This document shows, piece after piece, positions 41,093 to 52,000 of a stretch of DNA of 64,000 nucleotides. Made by a program: the position numbers and the translations under genes. The notes below the pieces were generated by a model. The model made no database searches. It saw nothing but the letters and a program-made list of their open reading frames with translations, and was not told the origin of the DNA. Source of the DNA: Kibdelosporangium persicum (GTDB taxonomy: Bacteria; Actinomycetota; Actinomycetes; Mycobacteriales; Pseudonocardiaceae). The stretch spans positions 62,001 through 126,000 of the forward strand of contig NZ_JAAATY010000013.1 in assembly GCF_013280595.1 (NCBI RefSeq). Direction: 5' to 3'. Positions within the stretch are counted from its first letter, which is position 1. Each line of letters begins with the position of its first letter.

Positions 41093-41167
41093 ATGCGTAC
41101 TCAGCTGGTCGTTCTTGCTCCTCGGTCGCGCTACGAGGTGATCCTGATGTCTTCGGGCCGCCGGTGA
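41093..41167 (+). CDS. 24-residue leader peptide upstream of the EF-G paralogue
   Basis: ATG 41093 has a good ribosome site (AAGGGAG, 6 nt before). The peptide starts MRTQLVVLAPRSRYEVILM and ends SSGRR. The first codons echo those of the EF-G gene (MRTDL). The stop codon lies in the GTGA loop of a 7-bp hairpin. A further pair of hairpins and a possible cover of the EF-G ribosome site follow. The layout resembles leader peptides that let ribosome stalling control a downstream ribosome-acting gene. No experimental support; the peptide could also be an accidental ORF. Confidence 0.55.
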   Translation: MRTQLVVLAPRSRYEVILMSSGRR

Positions 41168-41174
41168 CGGCGGC
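41157..41174 (+). promoter_or_regulatory. hairpin over the leader stop codon
   Basis: GCCGCCG, loop GTGA, CGGCGGC: a 7-bp all-GC stem whose tetraloop contains the leader's TGA. A ribosome ending or stalling on the leader would melt it. Confidence 0.5.
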
Positions 41175-41214
41175 GCGGCCGTCCCCGGACTCCGTGACGA
41201 AATCCTGACCTCCG

Positions 41215-41283
41215 CCCGCGCTCGCGCGGGTGCGGGCCGGTTTCGCCCGGTGAATCGCGCCGCCAGAGATCACTTCCCCGAAA
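41215..41283 (+). promoter_or_regulatory. possible attenuator structures before the EF-G gene
   Basis: CCCGCG-CTCG-CGCGGG (41215-41230) forms a tight hairpin, and CGGGC/GCCCG (41233-41249) a second one. The two share similar G-rich arms, so alternative pairings are possible. TTTCG (41241-41245) is complementary to CGAAA (41279-41283), which overlaps the AAAGGG ribosome site of the EF-G gene and could mask it. Confidence 0.4.
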
Positions 41284-41295
41284 GGGCTTTGTGCC

Positions 41296-43329
<2,034 letters not shown>

Positions 43330-43334
43330 AAGCG

Positions 43335-43367
43335 CTGCCGGTTGCCGCACTGCGCGGCAACCGGCAG
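43335..43367. terminator. bidirectional 14-bp hairpin
   Basis: CTGCCGGTTGCCGC (43335-43348) and its exact complement (43354-43367) with a 5-nt loop fill the gap between the convergent EF-G and STAND-like genes. Confidence 0.88.
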
Positions 43368-45605
43368 TCAGCCGTGGTCAGGCAGCTCGGCCCGGACGTC
43401 GGTGACCAGCCAATGGTCGTCGCCGAGCAGGGGCGCACCGTCGGCGAGGACCTCTTCGTAGAGCGCGACTGCCGCGGCCTCGTCGCCGCAGGCTCTGGTC
43501 CAGTCGGCCAGAAAGGCCTTGGCCTGCAGTGTCGTCAGGTGCGTCGGGCCCAACGTCCGGCTGGAGTCCACGACCAACTCGCCGGCCAGTTCCCTTGCCC
43601 TGCTGTGGTCTCCGGCGACGCCCACCGCCCGCATGTGGGTGAGCCGGTACGGCAGCGTCTGAGCGTGACTGTGGCCGTATGCTTCGTCGTTGAGAGCTAT
43701 GAGTTGTTCCAGCACGGAGACCGCTTCGGCGGCGTCACCCGAATCAAGCAATGATCCGCCGAGGTTCCAGGCTGTGTCCGCGACGAAGGACCACGGAACG
43801 GCATCGATCGATTGCACCTGCTCCAGCAGGTCGCCGAACGCGGTCACACCGGCCGAAGACCCGTGCAGGTGCCGGGTCCACACCGCTTGTTCGAACCGGG
43901 CGTTCAGCGTCAGCAGATCGTCGGGACCAGTGCTCTCAGTGCTCCGGGCGACTACGTCGGTGGCGATACCCAGTGCCTCCTCGGCACTGCCACAGGCACC
44001 CAGTTCACGAGCCAGCGTCAGCCGCGAACCGAGTACCTGGGGATGATCGGGTCCCAGCAGGCGCTCGGCCTCGCCGGCGACTTGCCGGATCAGGTCCAAC
44101 GCCCGTTCCGGATCGCCGTGCCCGCCGATCCGCTCGCCGATCATCCACGCCAGTTTGTGCCGCAACGCCACCATGTCCTCGGCAGGCACGCCGTCCTGGC
44201 CGTCAGCCAGACTGATCGTCCGCTCCAGCAACGGCAACGCGTCGGGGTGTCCGGCTTCGTCCAGGCTCTCGATCAGGGCCGCGGCGGCGGAGAACGATCC
44301 GGCGTCGATCGCTCTGCCGACGGCGGGAACGACGTGGTGTGCGTACCCGGCGTCCGCGGCGCGCCAGCCGATGTCGGCCAACTCGTCAGGGGCCAACCGC
44401 TCCAGCAGCGTCCGCCATGTCGCTTCCGGGATGACCGGGGCCGTCGGGTCGTTCGAGGTCTCGTTGACGAGGTAGTCGAACGCCTGGTGGGTTTCCGGGT
44501 CGATCAGGCTGCTGGTGGCGTGCAACGGTGTCGTCGCCCAGTCGTAGGCGTTCTCCCATGTGCCGGGCCGCAACACCGTGCCGCCGCGGTCGGCGAGGTA
44601 CACCTCATGCAGGTCACGGAGCAAATCCAGATCCACGGGGCCATGACAGCCCGCCCGGCGGACATCCACTGCCGCTGACACCAACGCCGCTCCGCGTGGA
44701 TCGGCGTGCGTCCGGCCCACCGGACGAGCCGACGCGGACCACGCGTCGTGCCAGTCCCGCAACAACGCGGGGCCGGCAGCCATCGTCTCGGCCACGCCAT
44801 GGCGATCCGCGATCTCGACGGCCAGCGCGATCCGGGGATCGCCCGATTCGCGCGCCGCGGCCAACTCGGTTGACGACCACATGCGTTCGAGCCGGATCTC
44901 GGTGGTGATCGCGTCGAACACTTCGCGCGCGGCGCGCGCCGTGAGGCGTTCGGTCGTGCCCCTCCCGGAGTCGTAGCGGGAACTGAACTCGTCACGCAGA
45001 TGCGCGCGCATTGTCGCCAGTACGACCACCCGATCACCCAAGTCACGGAGTGCGGCCCGGCTCAAGCCGCCGCCCGCGAGGTATTCGTCCAGATCGTCCA
45101 GCCACAGCACACTGGGCCGCTTCTGCCTGGCGGCGGCGATCCCCGCCGCGAGCGCGACCGAGTCCGCCGGCCGGACGCAGACGTGTCTCGGCAGACAGGC
45201 ACGCATCGCCTCGAACGCCAGCCTGGTCTTGCCGGCGGTGGAGTCACCGACCACGAGCACAAAACCGCCGGTTCGTAACGCCGCTTCGAGTTCCGGCATG
45301 CGATCCCGCCGGACGAACGGGGGAACCTGGTCCGAGCCGTTGATCCGGGCCGCCGGGTGGACGCCGAGCCGGATCGGATCGGTGATCCTGTTGACCCGGG
45401 ACACGTACAGCGAGCCCGGTTTCCGGTTCGCCCGTTCGGCGATGTGCGCACGTCCGCGCTCGGCGATCACGGCGACGATCGCGCCACCCGCGGCGACCGC
45501 TCCGGCAACCACGGCGCCGGTGTAGATCTTGCCGAGCCAGGTGAGGACCGCCGTGATCAGCGCGGCCCCGGCCACCAGCCACCAGCCCCGGACGATCCGC
45601 CGCAT
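43368..45605 (-). CDS. membrane-anchored STAND-like ATPase with TPR-like repeats
   Basis: A 745-residue protein. Two hydrophobic segments (about 8-23 and 29-48) place it in the membrane. An NTPase domain follows: Walker A GDSTAGKT (120-127), Walker B VLWLDD (166-171), and VVVLATMRAHLRDEF as a sensor-like segment. The C-terminal half (from about residue 430) is helical with TPR-like units such as AERLLGPDHPQVLGSRLTLA and ARELAGELVVDSSRTLGPTH. This is the build of actinobacterial STAND/ATPase-TPR signalling proteins that switch on after sensing a signal through the repeats. No effector domain is seen. ATG 45605 has AGGAGG. Partners and signal unknown. Confidence 0.75.
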   Translation of the reverse strand: MRRIVRGWWLVAGAALITAVLTWLGKIYTGAVVAGAVAAGGAIVAVIAERGRAHIAERANRKPGSLYVSRVNRITDPIRLGVHPAARINGSDQVPPFVRRDRMPELEAALRTGGFVLVVGDSTAGKTRLAFEAMRACLPRHVCVRPADSVALAAGIAAARQKRPSVLWLDDLDEYLAGGGLSRAALRDLGDRVVVLATMRAHLRDEFSSRYDSGRGTTERLTARAAREVFDAITTEIRLERMWSSTELAAARESGDPRIALAVEIADRHGVAETMAAGPALLRDWHDAWSASARPVGRTHADPRGAALVSAAVDVRRAGCHGPVDLDLLRDLHEVYLADRGGTVLRPGTWENAYDWATTPLHATSSLIDPETHQAFDYLVNETSNDPTAPVIPEATWRTLLERLAPDELADIGWRAADAGYAHHVVPAVGRAIDAGSFSAAAALIESLDEAGHPDALPLLERTISLADGQDGVPAEDMVALRHKLAWMIGERIGGHGDPERALDLIRQVAGEAERLLGPDHPQVLGSRLTLARELGACGSAEEALGIATDVVARSTESTGPDDLLTLNARFEQAVWTRHLHGSSAGVTAFGDLLEQVQSIDAVPWSFVADTAWNLGGSLLDSGDAAEAVSVLEQLIALNDEAYGHSHAQTLPYRLTHMRAVGVAGDHSRARELAGELVVDSSRTLGPTHLTTLQAKAFLADWTRACGDEAAAVALYEEVLADGAPLLGDDHWLVTDVRAELPDHG

Positions 45606-45748
45606 CGGCGCCTCCTGCCACGTGCCCGATCCGTCACCTTACTGACCCCGGCACAGACCGGGCGGCGAAGGTGCACAACCGTGTTGCAGATTCGCCGACG
45701 GGCTTGGTTCGGGACCACTCCCGGGCACGCGCGGTAACGTGTCACCCC

Positions 45749-47560
45749 GTGTTGGAGCGCAGCCGGCCGTTCGCGTTGATCGTCGTTCTCGTCGCCGGAG
45801 TCGTGGTCGCGGTGCTCACGGGGACCGCCAAGCCGGTGCCTGCCGGGCAGTTCGCCCTGACCGGGCACTGGGTCTTCAACTCGTTGCTGCAGACGGTCTT
45901 CCACATCGACGGCGCCACCAGCGGTATCGACGCGCACGCCGAGGTCCCCGGTGAGCCGGGCAGCCAGGTCGTGCAGGGCGACACCAGCGGTTATGTCGTC
46001 GGCCGGACCGGCATCACCGAGTTCGACAAGGCGACGCTGTCGGTGCAGCAGACCATCAGCCCGCCCGCGGTCGAGGTGCCGGTGAGCATCGAGGTCGTCG
46101 GCGGGCCGTATGTCGTGTACCGCAACGCGGGCAAGATCGTGCGGCTGGGCGACCCGCCCGTGGTCGTGTCAGTCGGTGGCGCGGTCGGCACTCCCGTTGT
46201 CACCACCGATGGCACGATGTGGGTGCACCGCCAGGACGCCGGCCAGATCTGCACCCTCGCCAAGGACGCCGCCGAGATCTCCGGCTGCCCGGTCGCCGCT
46301 CCGCCCGGCCACCCGGGCGCTTTGACCATTGTGGACGAGCGGGTCGCGTTCGTCGACACGTTCAGCGGGGCGGTGCACATGGTCGAAGGCGACAAGCTCG
46401 GCGCCGCGGTCCCGATCGGGGTGCCGGTCTCGCCCAACGCCCGCCCGGCCACGCACGACCTCGGCGGCCGGGTGGCCATCCTCGATCCACAGCGGCAAAG
46501 CATGCTGCTGGCCGACACCAGGAACCCGCCAGGCAAGCCGGTCACGGTCGCGCTGCCCACCGGCGACTACGACGGCCCGGTGTCGACCGGTGACGTGGTC
46601 GTGTTGGTGGACAGGCAAAGCGGCACAGTGCTGACGTACGGTGCCGACGGGGTGCGTAAGGACTCCAAGCCGGTCAAGCAAGGATCATCCGGCGGGCAGC
46701 CTCGCCTCAGCCGGGGCGAGGACAGCCGGGTGTACGTCGAAGACGGCGACGGCACGCAGGTCGTGGTGGTCGGCAAGGAGGGCACCGTCCGGGACGTGGC
46801 CACCGCCGAACGCCCGACTGCCACGCCCTCACCGCCGCCGCCCCCGCCCACTGCTCAAACGTCGACGCCTGACGTCCGTATCGCCGCACCGCCACCGGCT
46901 CAGCCGCAAACCCCACGGACGCCCCCACGGCGGCAAGAGCCGACCAAGGCGCGTCCCCCGACTCCGACCACACCGTCCGCGGTGCCTGCCGGCCGGCCAG
47001 GCGCCCCGCCTTCAGTCGCCGCCCAGCCAGGCGACGGCATGGCGACCGTGACCTGGGGCGCGGCGCCGGACAACCGTGCGCCCATCACTTCCTATGTGAT
47101 CACGTGGCAAGGAAACAACGGCCGGACAGGCTCGTTGACGGTCGGCGGAGCACTGCGCCGGGCGACGGTCACCGGCCTGACCAACGGCGTCCGGTATGTC
47201 TTCACGGTCGCTGCGACCAACCGCGTCGGCACAGGCCCCGGGGCGTCCTCCAACCCTGTGCAGCAGCCGACCCGGACCGTCACAGTGACCCGTGGCACGA
47301 CCGAGACCTACAACGACACGTGTGAGGCCCCCGCGTGCGGGAAGATGCGCGTCACGTTGCGCGGCTTCGAACCGAACACGCGGTACAAGATCGTGCCGCA
47401 CGCCAACGTCAACTACTCCAACGAGGGCTCGACCCAGACCACTGACCGCAACGGCAACCGCACGTTCGAAGCGTTCCACTTCGGCAAGCCGGGCGCCGTG
47501 GTGTGGGTCATCGTCGACGGCGAGTACCAGTCGAACAGGTACACGTGGGTGTCGGGCTGA
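45749..47560 (+). CDS. membrane-anchored extracellular protein with propeller-like region and FN3 domain
   Basis: A 603-residue protein. An N-terminal uncleaved helix (ALIVVLVAGVVVAVLTG) anchors it; residues 60-360 form repeating beta units (GYVVGRTGITEFD, PYVVYRNAGKIVRLG, RVAFVDTFSGAVHMVEG) that suggest a propeller. A long Pro/Thr-rich linker leads to a fibronectin type III domain (APPSVAAQPGDGMATVTWGA...) and a C-terminal beta domain with a Cys pair (DTCEAPACGKM). The GTG at 45749 lies 8 nt after TAACGT and has no ribosome site, so it may be leaderless. Such proteins are common in actinobacteria beside regulatory or secretion genes; function unknown. Confidence 0.75.
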   Translation: MLERSRPFALIVVLVAGVVVAVLTGTAKPVPAGQFALTGHWVFNSLLQTVFHIDGATSGIDAHAEVPGEPGSQVVQGDTSGYVVGRTGITEFDKATLSVQQTISPPAVEVPVSIEVVGGPYVVYRNAGKIVRLGDPPVVVSVGGAVGTPVVTTDGTMWVHRQDAGQICTLAKDAAEISGCPVAAPPGHPGALTIVDERVAFVDTFSGAVHMVEGDKLGAAVPIGVPVSPNARPATHDLGGRVAILDPQRQSMLLADTRNPPGKPVTVALPTGDYDGPVSTGDVVVLVDRQSGTVLTYGADGVRKDSKPVKQGSSGGQPRLSRGEDSRVYVEDGDGTQVVVVGKEGTVRDVATAERPTATPSPPPPPPTAQTSTPDVRIAAPPPAQPQTPRTPPRRQEPTKARPPTPTTPSAVPAGRPGAPPSVAAQPGDGMATVTWGAAPDNRAPITSYVITWQGNNGRTGSLTVGGALRRATVTGLTNGVRYVFTVAATNRVGTGPGASSNPVQQPTRTVTVTRGTTETYNDTCEAPACGKMRVTLRGFEPNTRYKIVPHANVNYSNEGSTQTTDRNGNRTFEAFHFGKPGAVVWVIVDGEYQSNRYTWVSG

Positions 47561-47579
47561 TCTGTCCGCCTGGCACCGG

Positions 47580-48872
47580 TCAGTGGCTGCCCAGTTTGTC
47601 GAACGGGGTCGTGACACCGTCCTTGAACGTGCGGCCGGTGTCACGGTAGCGCACGGCGATCTGGCCCAGGGCGAGGACGATGTAGACGCCCGACAGCACG
47701 ATGGCCACCCAGCGGTTCGCCGTGGCGGACAGCACGATGCTGGCGGCGAACTGGAGGCCGAACAGTCCGAAGAGGACCCCCGCGCCCAGCCCGGTGAGCC
47801 TGCGGTCGAGCATGATGCTGACCGCGAACAGCGACTGGGCCGCGGTGAGCAGCAACTCGACGCGCTGGTGGCCGTCGAGGGGCAGTCCGCTGAAGGTGCC
47901 CGCCGACAGCGCGAACACGATGGGGATCGTGCCGACGAGCAGCGTCCACTGGTTGACCTTGCTGGACAACAGCGTGCCCAGGGACTGTGAGGCCTTGAGC
48001 CGGGCCGCGTACAGGCAGGCCACGATGAGCTCCGGCGATTCGCTGGCCAGCGGGGCCACCCACTGCACCAGCAGGAACTTGTCGACGCCCAGATGTTCCC
48101 CGGTCGCCACGAGGTTCTCGGCGAAGTGCTCGGCGCAGGCCAGGATGACCAGGCCGGCGACGACGAACAGCGTGATCACCGACCATCGGCGGCGGGTGGC
48201 CGGTTTTGCGCCGACCCAGTCGGCCACCCCGATCAGGTCCGGCTTCTCCGCCGGTGCCTGAGCCAGGCGCCAGGCGTAACACGCGAAGATCGCGACGAAC
48301 ACCGCGGCGTCGACAAGCGTCAGCGACGTCCGCAGGGGCAGGGTGAGCGAGTAGACGGTGGCGATGCCCAGGAACGCGAGCTCGACCGACACCGCGGGCT
48401 TGAAGTCGACCGTGCCGGGTCGCGGGGCACGTGCGCCCGCACGCGCCGCGGCGATGCCCGCGACCAGGACCACCAACGGCCAGCCGAAGCCGACCAGGAT
48501 GCGGTTCGCCCCGGTCATGTTGGCCAACGCCAGCGAACACGGGCTGGCCCCCTCGGTCACGCAGTGTCCCTGCTCGGCGAAGACCTGGCCGGCCTGGTAC
48601 GTGAAGACCAGGTCGACAGCGTATTCCGGGAGCACCGCGACGACCGCCAGCAGGGCGATGGCCAGCCCGGCGGAAATGTCCATCTGCGCCGCCTCCGCGG
48701 CCCACGACAGCAGGAACGCGGCCCCGACGATGGCCGCGCCGAAGATCACGGCGGCCAGTGGCGCGGGCAGTCCGGGATGGGCCAGGCCCAGGTAGTCCGC
48801 GGCGCCGAGATACGTCCCCACCAGCGTGACGCCGACGGCGAGGGGGAGTTGAACGGGAAGTTTCGCGGACAA
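47580..48872 (-). CDS. CaCA-superfamily cation exchanger (Na+/Ca2+ exchanger-like)
   Basis: A 430-residue inner-membrane protein with 10-11 hydrophobic helices. The two inverted alpha-repeats are visible: ALLAVVAVLPEYAVDLVFTY near residues 75-95 and WVAPLASESPELIVACLYAA near 270-290, each with the acidic ion-binding residue. It probably expels Ca2+ or another divalent cation in exchange for Na+ or H+. The start is a TTG at 48872 with GGAAGAGG 6 nt upstream; I see no better ATG in frame. The gene is convergent with the FN3 gene, 19 nt apart, without a clear terminator. Confidence 0.85.
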   Translation of the reverse strand: MSAKLPVQLPLAVGVTLVGTYLGAADYLGLAHPGLPAPLAAVIFGAAIVGAAFLLSWAAEAAQMDISAGLAIALLAVVAVLPEYAVDLVFTYQAGQVFAEQGHCVTEGASPCSLALANMTGANRILVGFGWPLVVLVAGIAAARAGARAPRPGTVDFKPAVSVELAFLGIATVYSLTLPLRTSLTLVDAAVFVAIFACYAWRLAQAPAEKPDLIGVADWVGAKPATRRRWSVITLFVVAGLVILACAEHFAENLVATGEHLGVDKFLLVQWVAPLASESPELIVACLYAARLKASQSLGTLLSSKVNQWTLLVGTIPIVFALSAGTFSGLPLDGHQRVELLLTAAQSLFAVSIMLDRRLTGLGAGVLFGLFGLQFAASIVLSATANRWVAIVLSGVYIVLALGQIAVRYRDTGRTFKDGVTTPFDKLGSH

Positions 48873-48938
48873 CCCTTACCTCTTCCGGGACATGGTCAAG
48901 TCCTTGGTGGTGTTGCCGGAACGCCGGCAGGCGAAACG

Positions 48939-51011
48939 TCAGCGCCGGGCGTCGGCCAGGAACTTGTCAGCGGTCAATGGCAGGTCACGGACCCGGATGC
49001 CGGTGGCGTGGTGCGCGGCGTTGGCGATCGCGGCCGCGGTGCCGACGATCCCGATCTCACCGATTCCTTTGGTGCCCAGCGGGTTGACGTGCGGATCGGT
49101 CTCGTCCACCCAGTGTGCCTCGATGCCGGCGACGTCCGCGTTGGCGGCGATGTGGTACTCGGCGAGATCGTGGTTCACCACGTGACCGAACCGCTCGTCG
49201 AGCACGCTCTGCTCGTGCAGTGCCATGGACATGCCCATGGTCATCCCACCGAGGAACTGTGATCGCGCGGTACGGGGGTTGATGATCCTGCCCACGGCGA
49301 ACACCCCGAGCAGCCGGGGCACGCGGATTTCGCCGGTGGCGGCGTGCACACGCACCTCGGCGAACTGGGCACCGAAGGCACGCATGGCGAAGCGTTCACC
49401 GGCGGAGTTGCCGGGCGTGGTGCCCTGGGCCTCGTCGCCGGGGTTCGGTCCGGTGCCGAACTTGTCCCGGAACGCCCGCGCGGCGTCCACAACGGCCGAA
49501 CCCCACGAGTTGATGCCGGACGAGCCGCCCGCGACGGTGGCCGGGGGCAGATCGGTGTCGCCGATGCGCAGGTCGATGGCGTCGACCCGGACGGACAAGG
49601 CGTCCGCGGCGATCTGCGTGAGCGCGGTCCACGTGCCGGTGCCGATGTCCGTGGCGCCGATCTCGATCCGGTAGCGCCCGTCCGGCTGGAACCGGACCGT
49701 CGCCGACGAGCCGGGCTTGACGTGGACCGGATAGGTCGACGCGGCGACGCCGGTGCCGACCCACCAGCCGTGCTCCCGCCGGGTTCTGGGCGCGTGCTCG
49801 CGGTCGGCCCAGCCGAACCGGGCCGCGCCTTCGCGCAGGCACGCGACGAGGTTGCGGCTGGAGAAGGGTTTCCCGGACTCCGGGTCGACGTCCGGTTCGT
49901 TGAGCACCCGCAGGTCGACCGGATCCATCCCGCACGCGTTCGCCAGCTCGTCCATCGCCACCTCGGGACCGAACATGCCGGGGCACTCGCCCGGCGCACG
50001 CATCCACGACGGCACCGGGACGTCCAGCGCCGCCAGCCGGTGCGTGGTGCGGCGGTTCGGCGCCGCGTACATGTGCCGGGCGGGGATCGCGGTCTGCTCG
50101 GCGAACTCCTTGATCCGCGAGGTCTGTTCGACCACGTCCATGCTGATCGCGGTGAGGCGGCCGTCGGGTCCGGCGCCGAGCCGGACGTGCTGGACGGTCG
50201 GCGTCCGGTAACCGACGAGGCTGAACATCTGCTGACGGGTCAGTGCCAGCTTCACCGCCCGGCCGGGCATTGCCTGTGCGGCCATCGCGGCCAGCACGAG
50301 ATGGGCGTGTGCCTGTCCTTTCGAGCCGAATCCGCCGCCGACGTGCGGCGCGATCACCCTGATCCGTTCGGGAGCGAGGCCCAGTGCCTTCGCCAGCGAC
50401 TGACGCGTCGAGTGCACGCCTTGCGTCGAGTCGTAGAGGGTCAACTGGTCGTCGTGCCAACAGGCCACCGTCGTGTGCGGTTCCAGGGGATTGTTGTGCG
50501 TCATCGGTGTCGTGTAGACGTGATCGACGACCACTGGGGACTGTTTCAACGCGGATTCCACGTCACCCTGGGAGGTGTCGGTGGGGAAGGACGGGTTGAC
50601 GGTGTCCGGGGTGTAGAGATCGTCGCGGTCCGGTGTGAACACGGCGTCGTGGGGCGATGGGTCGTACGAGACCTCGACAAGGCCCGCGGCATGCCGCGCG
50701 GTCTCCGAGGTGTCCGCGACGACCGCTCCGATGACCTGTCCACGGAAGGCGATTTCGGTGGACTGCAGCACGGCCAGCTCGGCGTCCTCCGTGGACGCGA
50801 GATGCGGCGCGTTCTCGTGCGTGATCACGGCGAGCACACCGTCGACGGCTTGTGCCGCCGAGGTGTTGATCGCGGTGATGTGTCCCCGTGCGACGGTCGC
50901 CTGAAGCGGGTACGCGTACGCCGGATCGGCGACCCGGTGTTCGAAGGCGTACCTGGCCGTACCGGTGACTTTGGCCGTTCCGTCCAGGCGGGGGAGTGGT
51001 GAGCCGATCAT
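48939..51011 (-). CDS. aldehyde/xanthine dehydrogenase, molybdenum-cofactor subunit (PaoC-like)
   Basis: A 690-residue large subunit of a molybdenum hydroxylase. PLPRLDGTAKVTGTARYA opens the protein, PHVGGGFGSKG binds the molybdopterin, and GTKGIGEIGIVGTAAAIANA carries the catalytic Glu. It belongs to the xanthine oxidase family; overall subunit order and size match periplasmic/cytoplasmic PaoABC aldehyde oxidoreductases. ATG 51011 overlaps the FAD-subunit stop by 4 nt. Likely role: oxidation of aromatic or other aldehydes, or N-heterocycles. No cofactor-insertion chaperone (XdhC/PaoD) is next to it. Confidence 0.9.
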   Translation of the reverse strand: MIGSPLPRLDGTAKVTGTARYAFEHRVADPAYAYPLQATVARGHITAINTSAAQAVDGVLAVITHENAPHLASTEDAELAVLQSTEIAFRGQVIGAVVADTSETARHAAGLVEVSYDPSPHDAVFTPDRDDLYTPDTVNPSFPTDTSQGDVESALKQSPVVVDHVYTTPMTHNNPLEPHTTVACWHDDQLTLYDSTQGVHSTRQSLAKALGLAPERIRVIAPHVGGGFGSKGQAHAHLVLAAMAAQAMPGRAVKLALTRQQMFSLVGYRTPTVQHVRLGAGPDGRLTAISMDVVEQTSRIKEFAEQTAIPARHMYAAPNRRTTHRLAALDVPVPSWMRAPGECPGMFGPEVAMDELANACGMDPVDLRVLNEPDVDPESGKPFSSRNLVACLREGAARFGWADREHAPRTRREHGWWVGTGVAASTYPVHVKPGSSATVRFQPDGRYRIEIGATDIGTGTWTALTQIAADALSVRVDAIDLRIGDTDLPPATVAGGSSGINSWGSAVVDAARAFRDKFGTGPNPGDEAQGTTPGNSAGERFAMRAFGAQFAEVRVHAATGEIRVPRLLGVFAVGRIINPRTARSQFLGGMTMGMSMALHEQSVLDERFGHVVNHDLAEYHIAANADVAGIEAHWVDETDPHVNPLGTKGIGEIGIVGTAAAIANAAHHATGIRVRDLPLTADKFLADARR

Positions 51012-52000
51012 CGGTCCGCTCCGGTCAGGTGCTGAAGGGCCGCGACCAGTGCGCCACGTGCCATCCGCAGCTTGAAGACGTTGTCCCGCAAGGGCCGGGC
51101 GTCCCGCAGTTCGGCGTTCGCGGCGTCGTCGAAGGCTTCCGCGGTGGTGGGCCGGCCGCGCAGGGCGTCCTCGGCCCGATACGCACGCCAAGGCTTGTGT
51201 GCCACACCGCCGAAAGCGATCCGGACGTCCCGGATCGTGCCGTTGTCGAAGAGATCGACCGCGGCGGCGACGGACACCAAGGCGAAAGCGTACGACGCAC
51301 GATCACGGACCTTGCGATAGCCCGACCGCGCGGCCATGGGCAACACGGGCAGGTCGATAGCCGTGATCAGTTCGCCGCGTTCCAGGACAGTGTCCCGTTC
51401 GGGCGCGTCACCCGGCAGGCGGTACAGATCGGTGACGGGCACAGCACGGTCGCCGTCCGGCCCGGACACCTGGACCACGGCATCGAGAGCGACCAGCGCG
51501 ACCGCGAGGTCCGACGGATGGACGGCGACGCAGTGTTCGGACGCGCCCAGGATGGCGTGATACCGGTGGTAGCCCCGCAAAGCCGAGCAGCCCGAGCCGG
51601 GAACCCGTTTGTTGCACGGCGTGGTGACGTCCTGGAAGTACACACACCTGGTGCGCTGCAACAGATTGCCGCCCATGGTGGCCAGATTGCGCACCTGTGC
51701 GGACGCCCCGGACAACAGTGCCTCAGCGAGCATCGGGTAGTCACGGCGGATACGCGGATCAGCCGCGGCATCGCTGTTGCGGACCGCCGCGCCGATCCGG
51801 AGACCGCCGTCAGGCAACGATTCGACGCGGTCCAACGGCAGTCCGCTGACGTCGACCAGCAGGTTCGGCGTGGCCACCCCGAGCTTGAGGTGATCGACCA
51901 GGTTCGTCCCGCCGCCGAGGAACGCTGCGTTCTCGTTGCCACTGACGGTCGCGACGGCCGTGGCCACATCCTCCGCGCGCTGGTACTCGAAGGGATTCAT
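51008..52000 (-). CDS. FAD-binding subunit with 4Fe-4S motif (PaoB-like)
   Basis: A 330-residue flavoprotein subunit of the same enzyme. FLGGGTNLVDHLKLGVATPN and LATMGGNLLQRTRC are the FAD-binding motifs of the CO dehydrogenase/PaoB family. The insert CVYFQDVTTPCNKRVPGSGC contains three spaced cysteines after the preceding region, characteristic of the extra 4Fe-4S cluster of PaoB-type (and 4-hydroxybenzoyl-CoA reductase-like) subunits. It passes electrons between FeS centres and acceptor. It overlaps both neighbours by 4 nt. ATG 52000 chosen by that overlap. Confidence 0.9.
   Translation of the reverse strand: MNPFEYQRAEDVATAVATVSGNENAAFLGGGTNLVDHLKLGVATPNLLVDVSGLPLDRVESLPDGGLRIGAAVRNSDAAADPRIRRDYPMLAEALLSGASAQVRNLATMGGNLLQRTRCVYFQDVTTPCNKRVPGSGCSALRGYHRYHAILGASEHCVAVHPSDLAVALVALDAVVQVSGPDGDRAVPVTDLYRLPGDAPERDTVLERGELITAIDLPVLPMAARSGYRKVRDRASYAFALVSVAAAVDLFDNGTIRDVRIAFGGVAHKPWRAYRAEDALRGRPTTAEAFDDAANAELRDARPLRDNVFKLRMARGALVAALQHLTGADR

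Noticed and set aside
43368-45605. STAND-like protein called an anti-phage defence gene
   Set aside because: No nuclease, TIR or protease effector and no neighbouring defence genes; only the switch architecture is shared.
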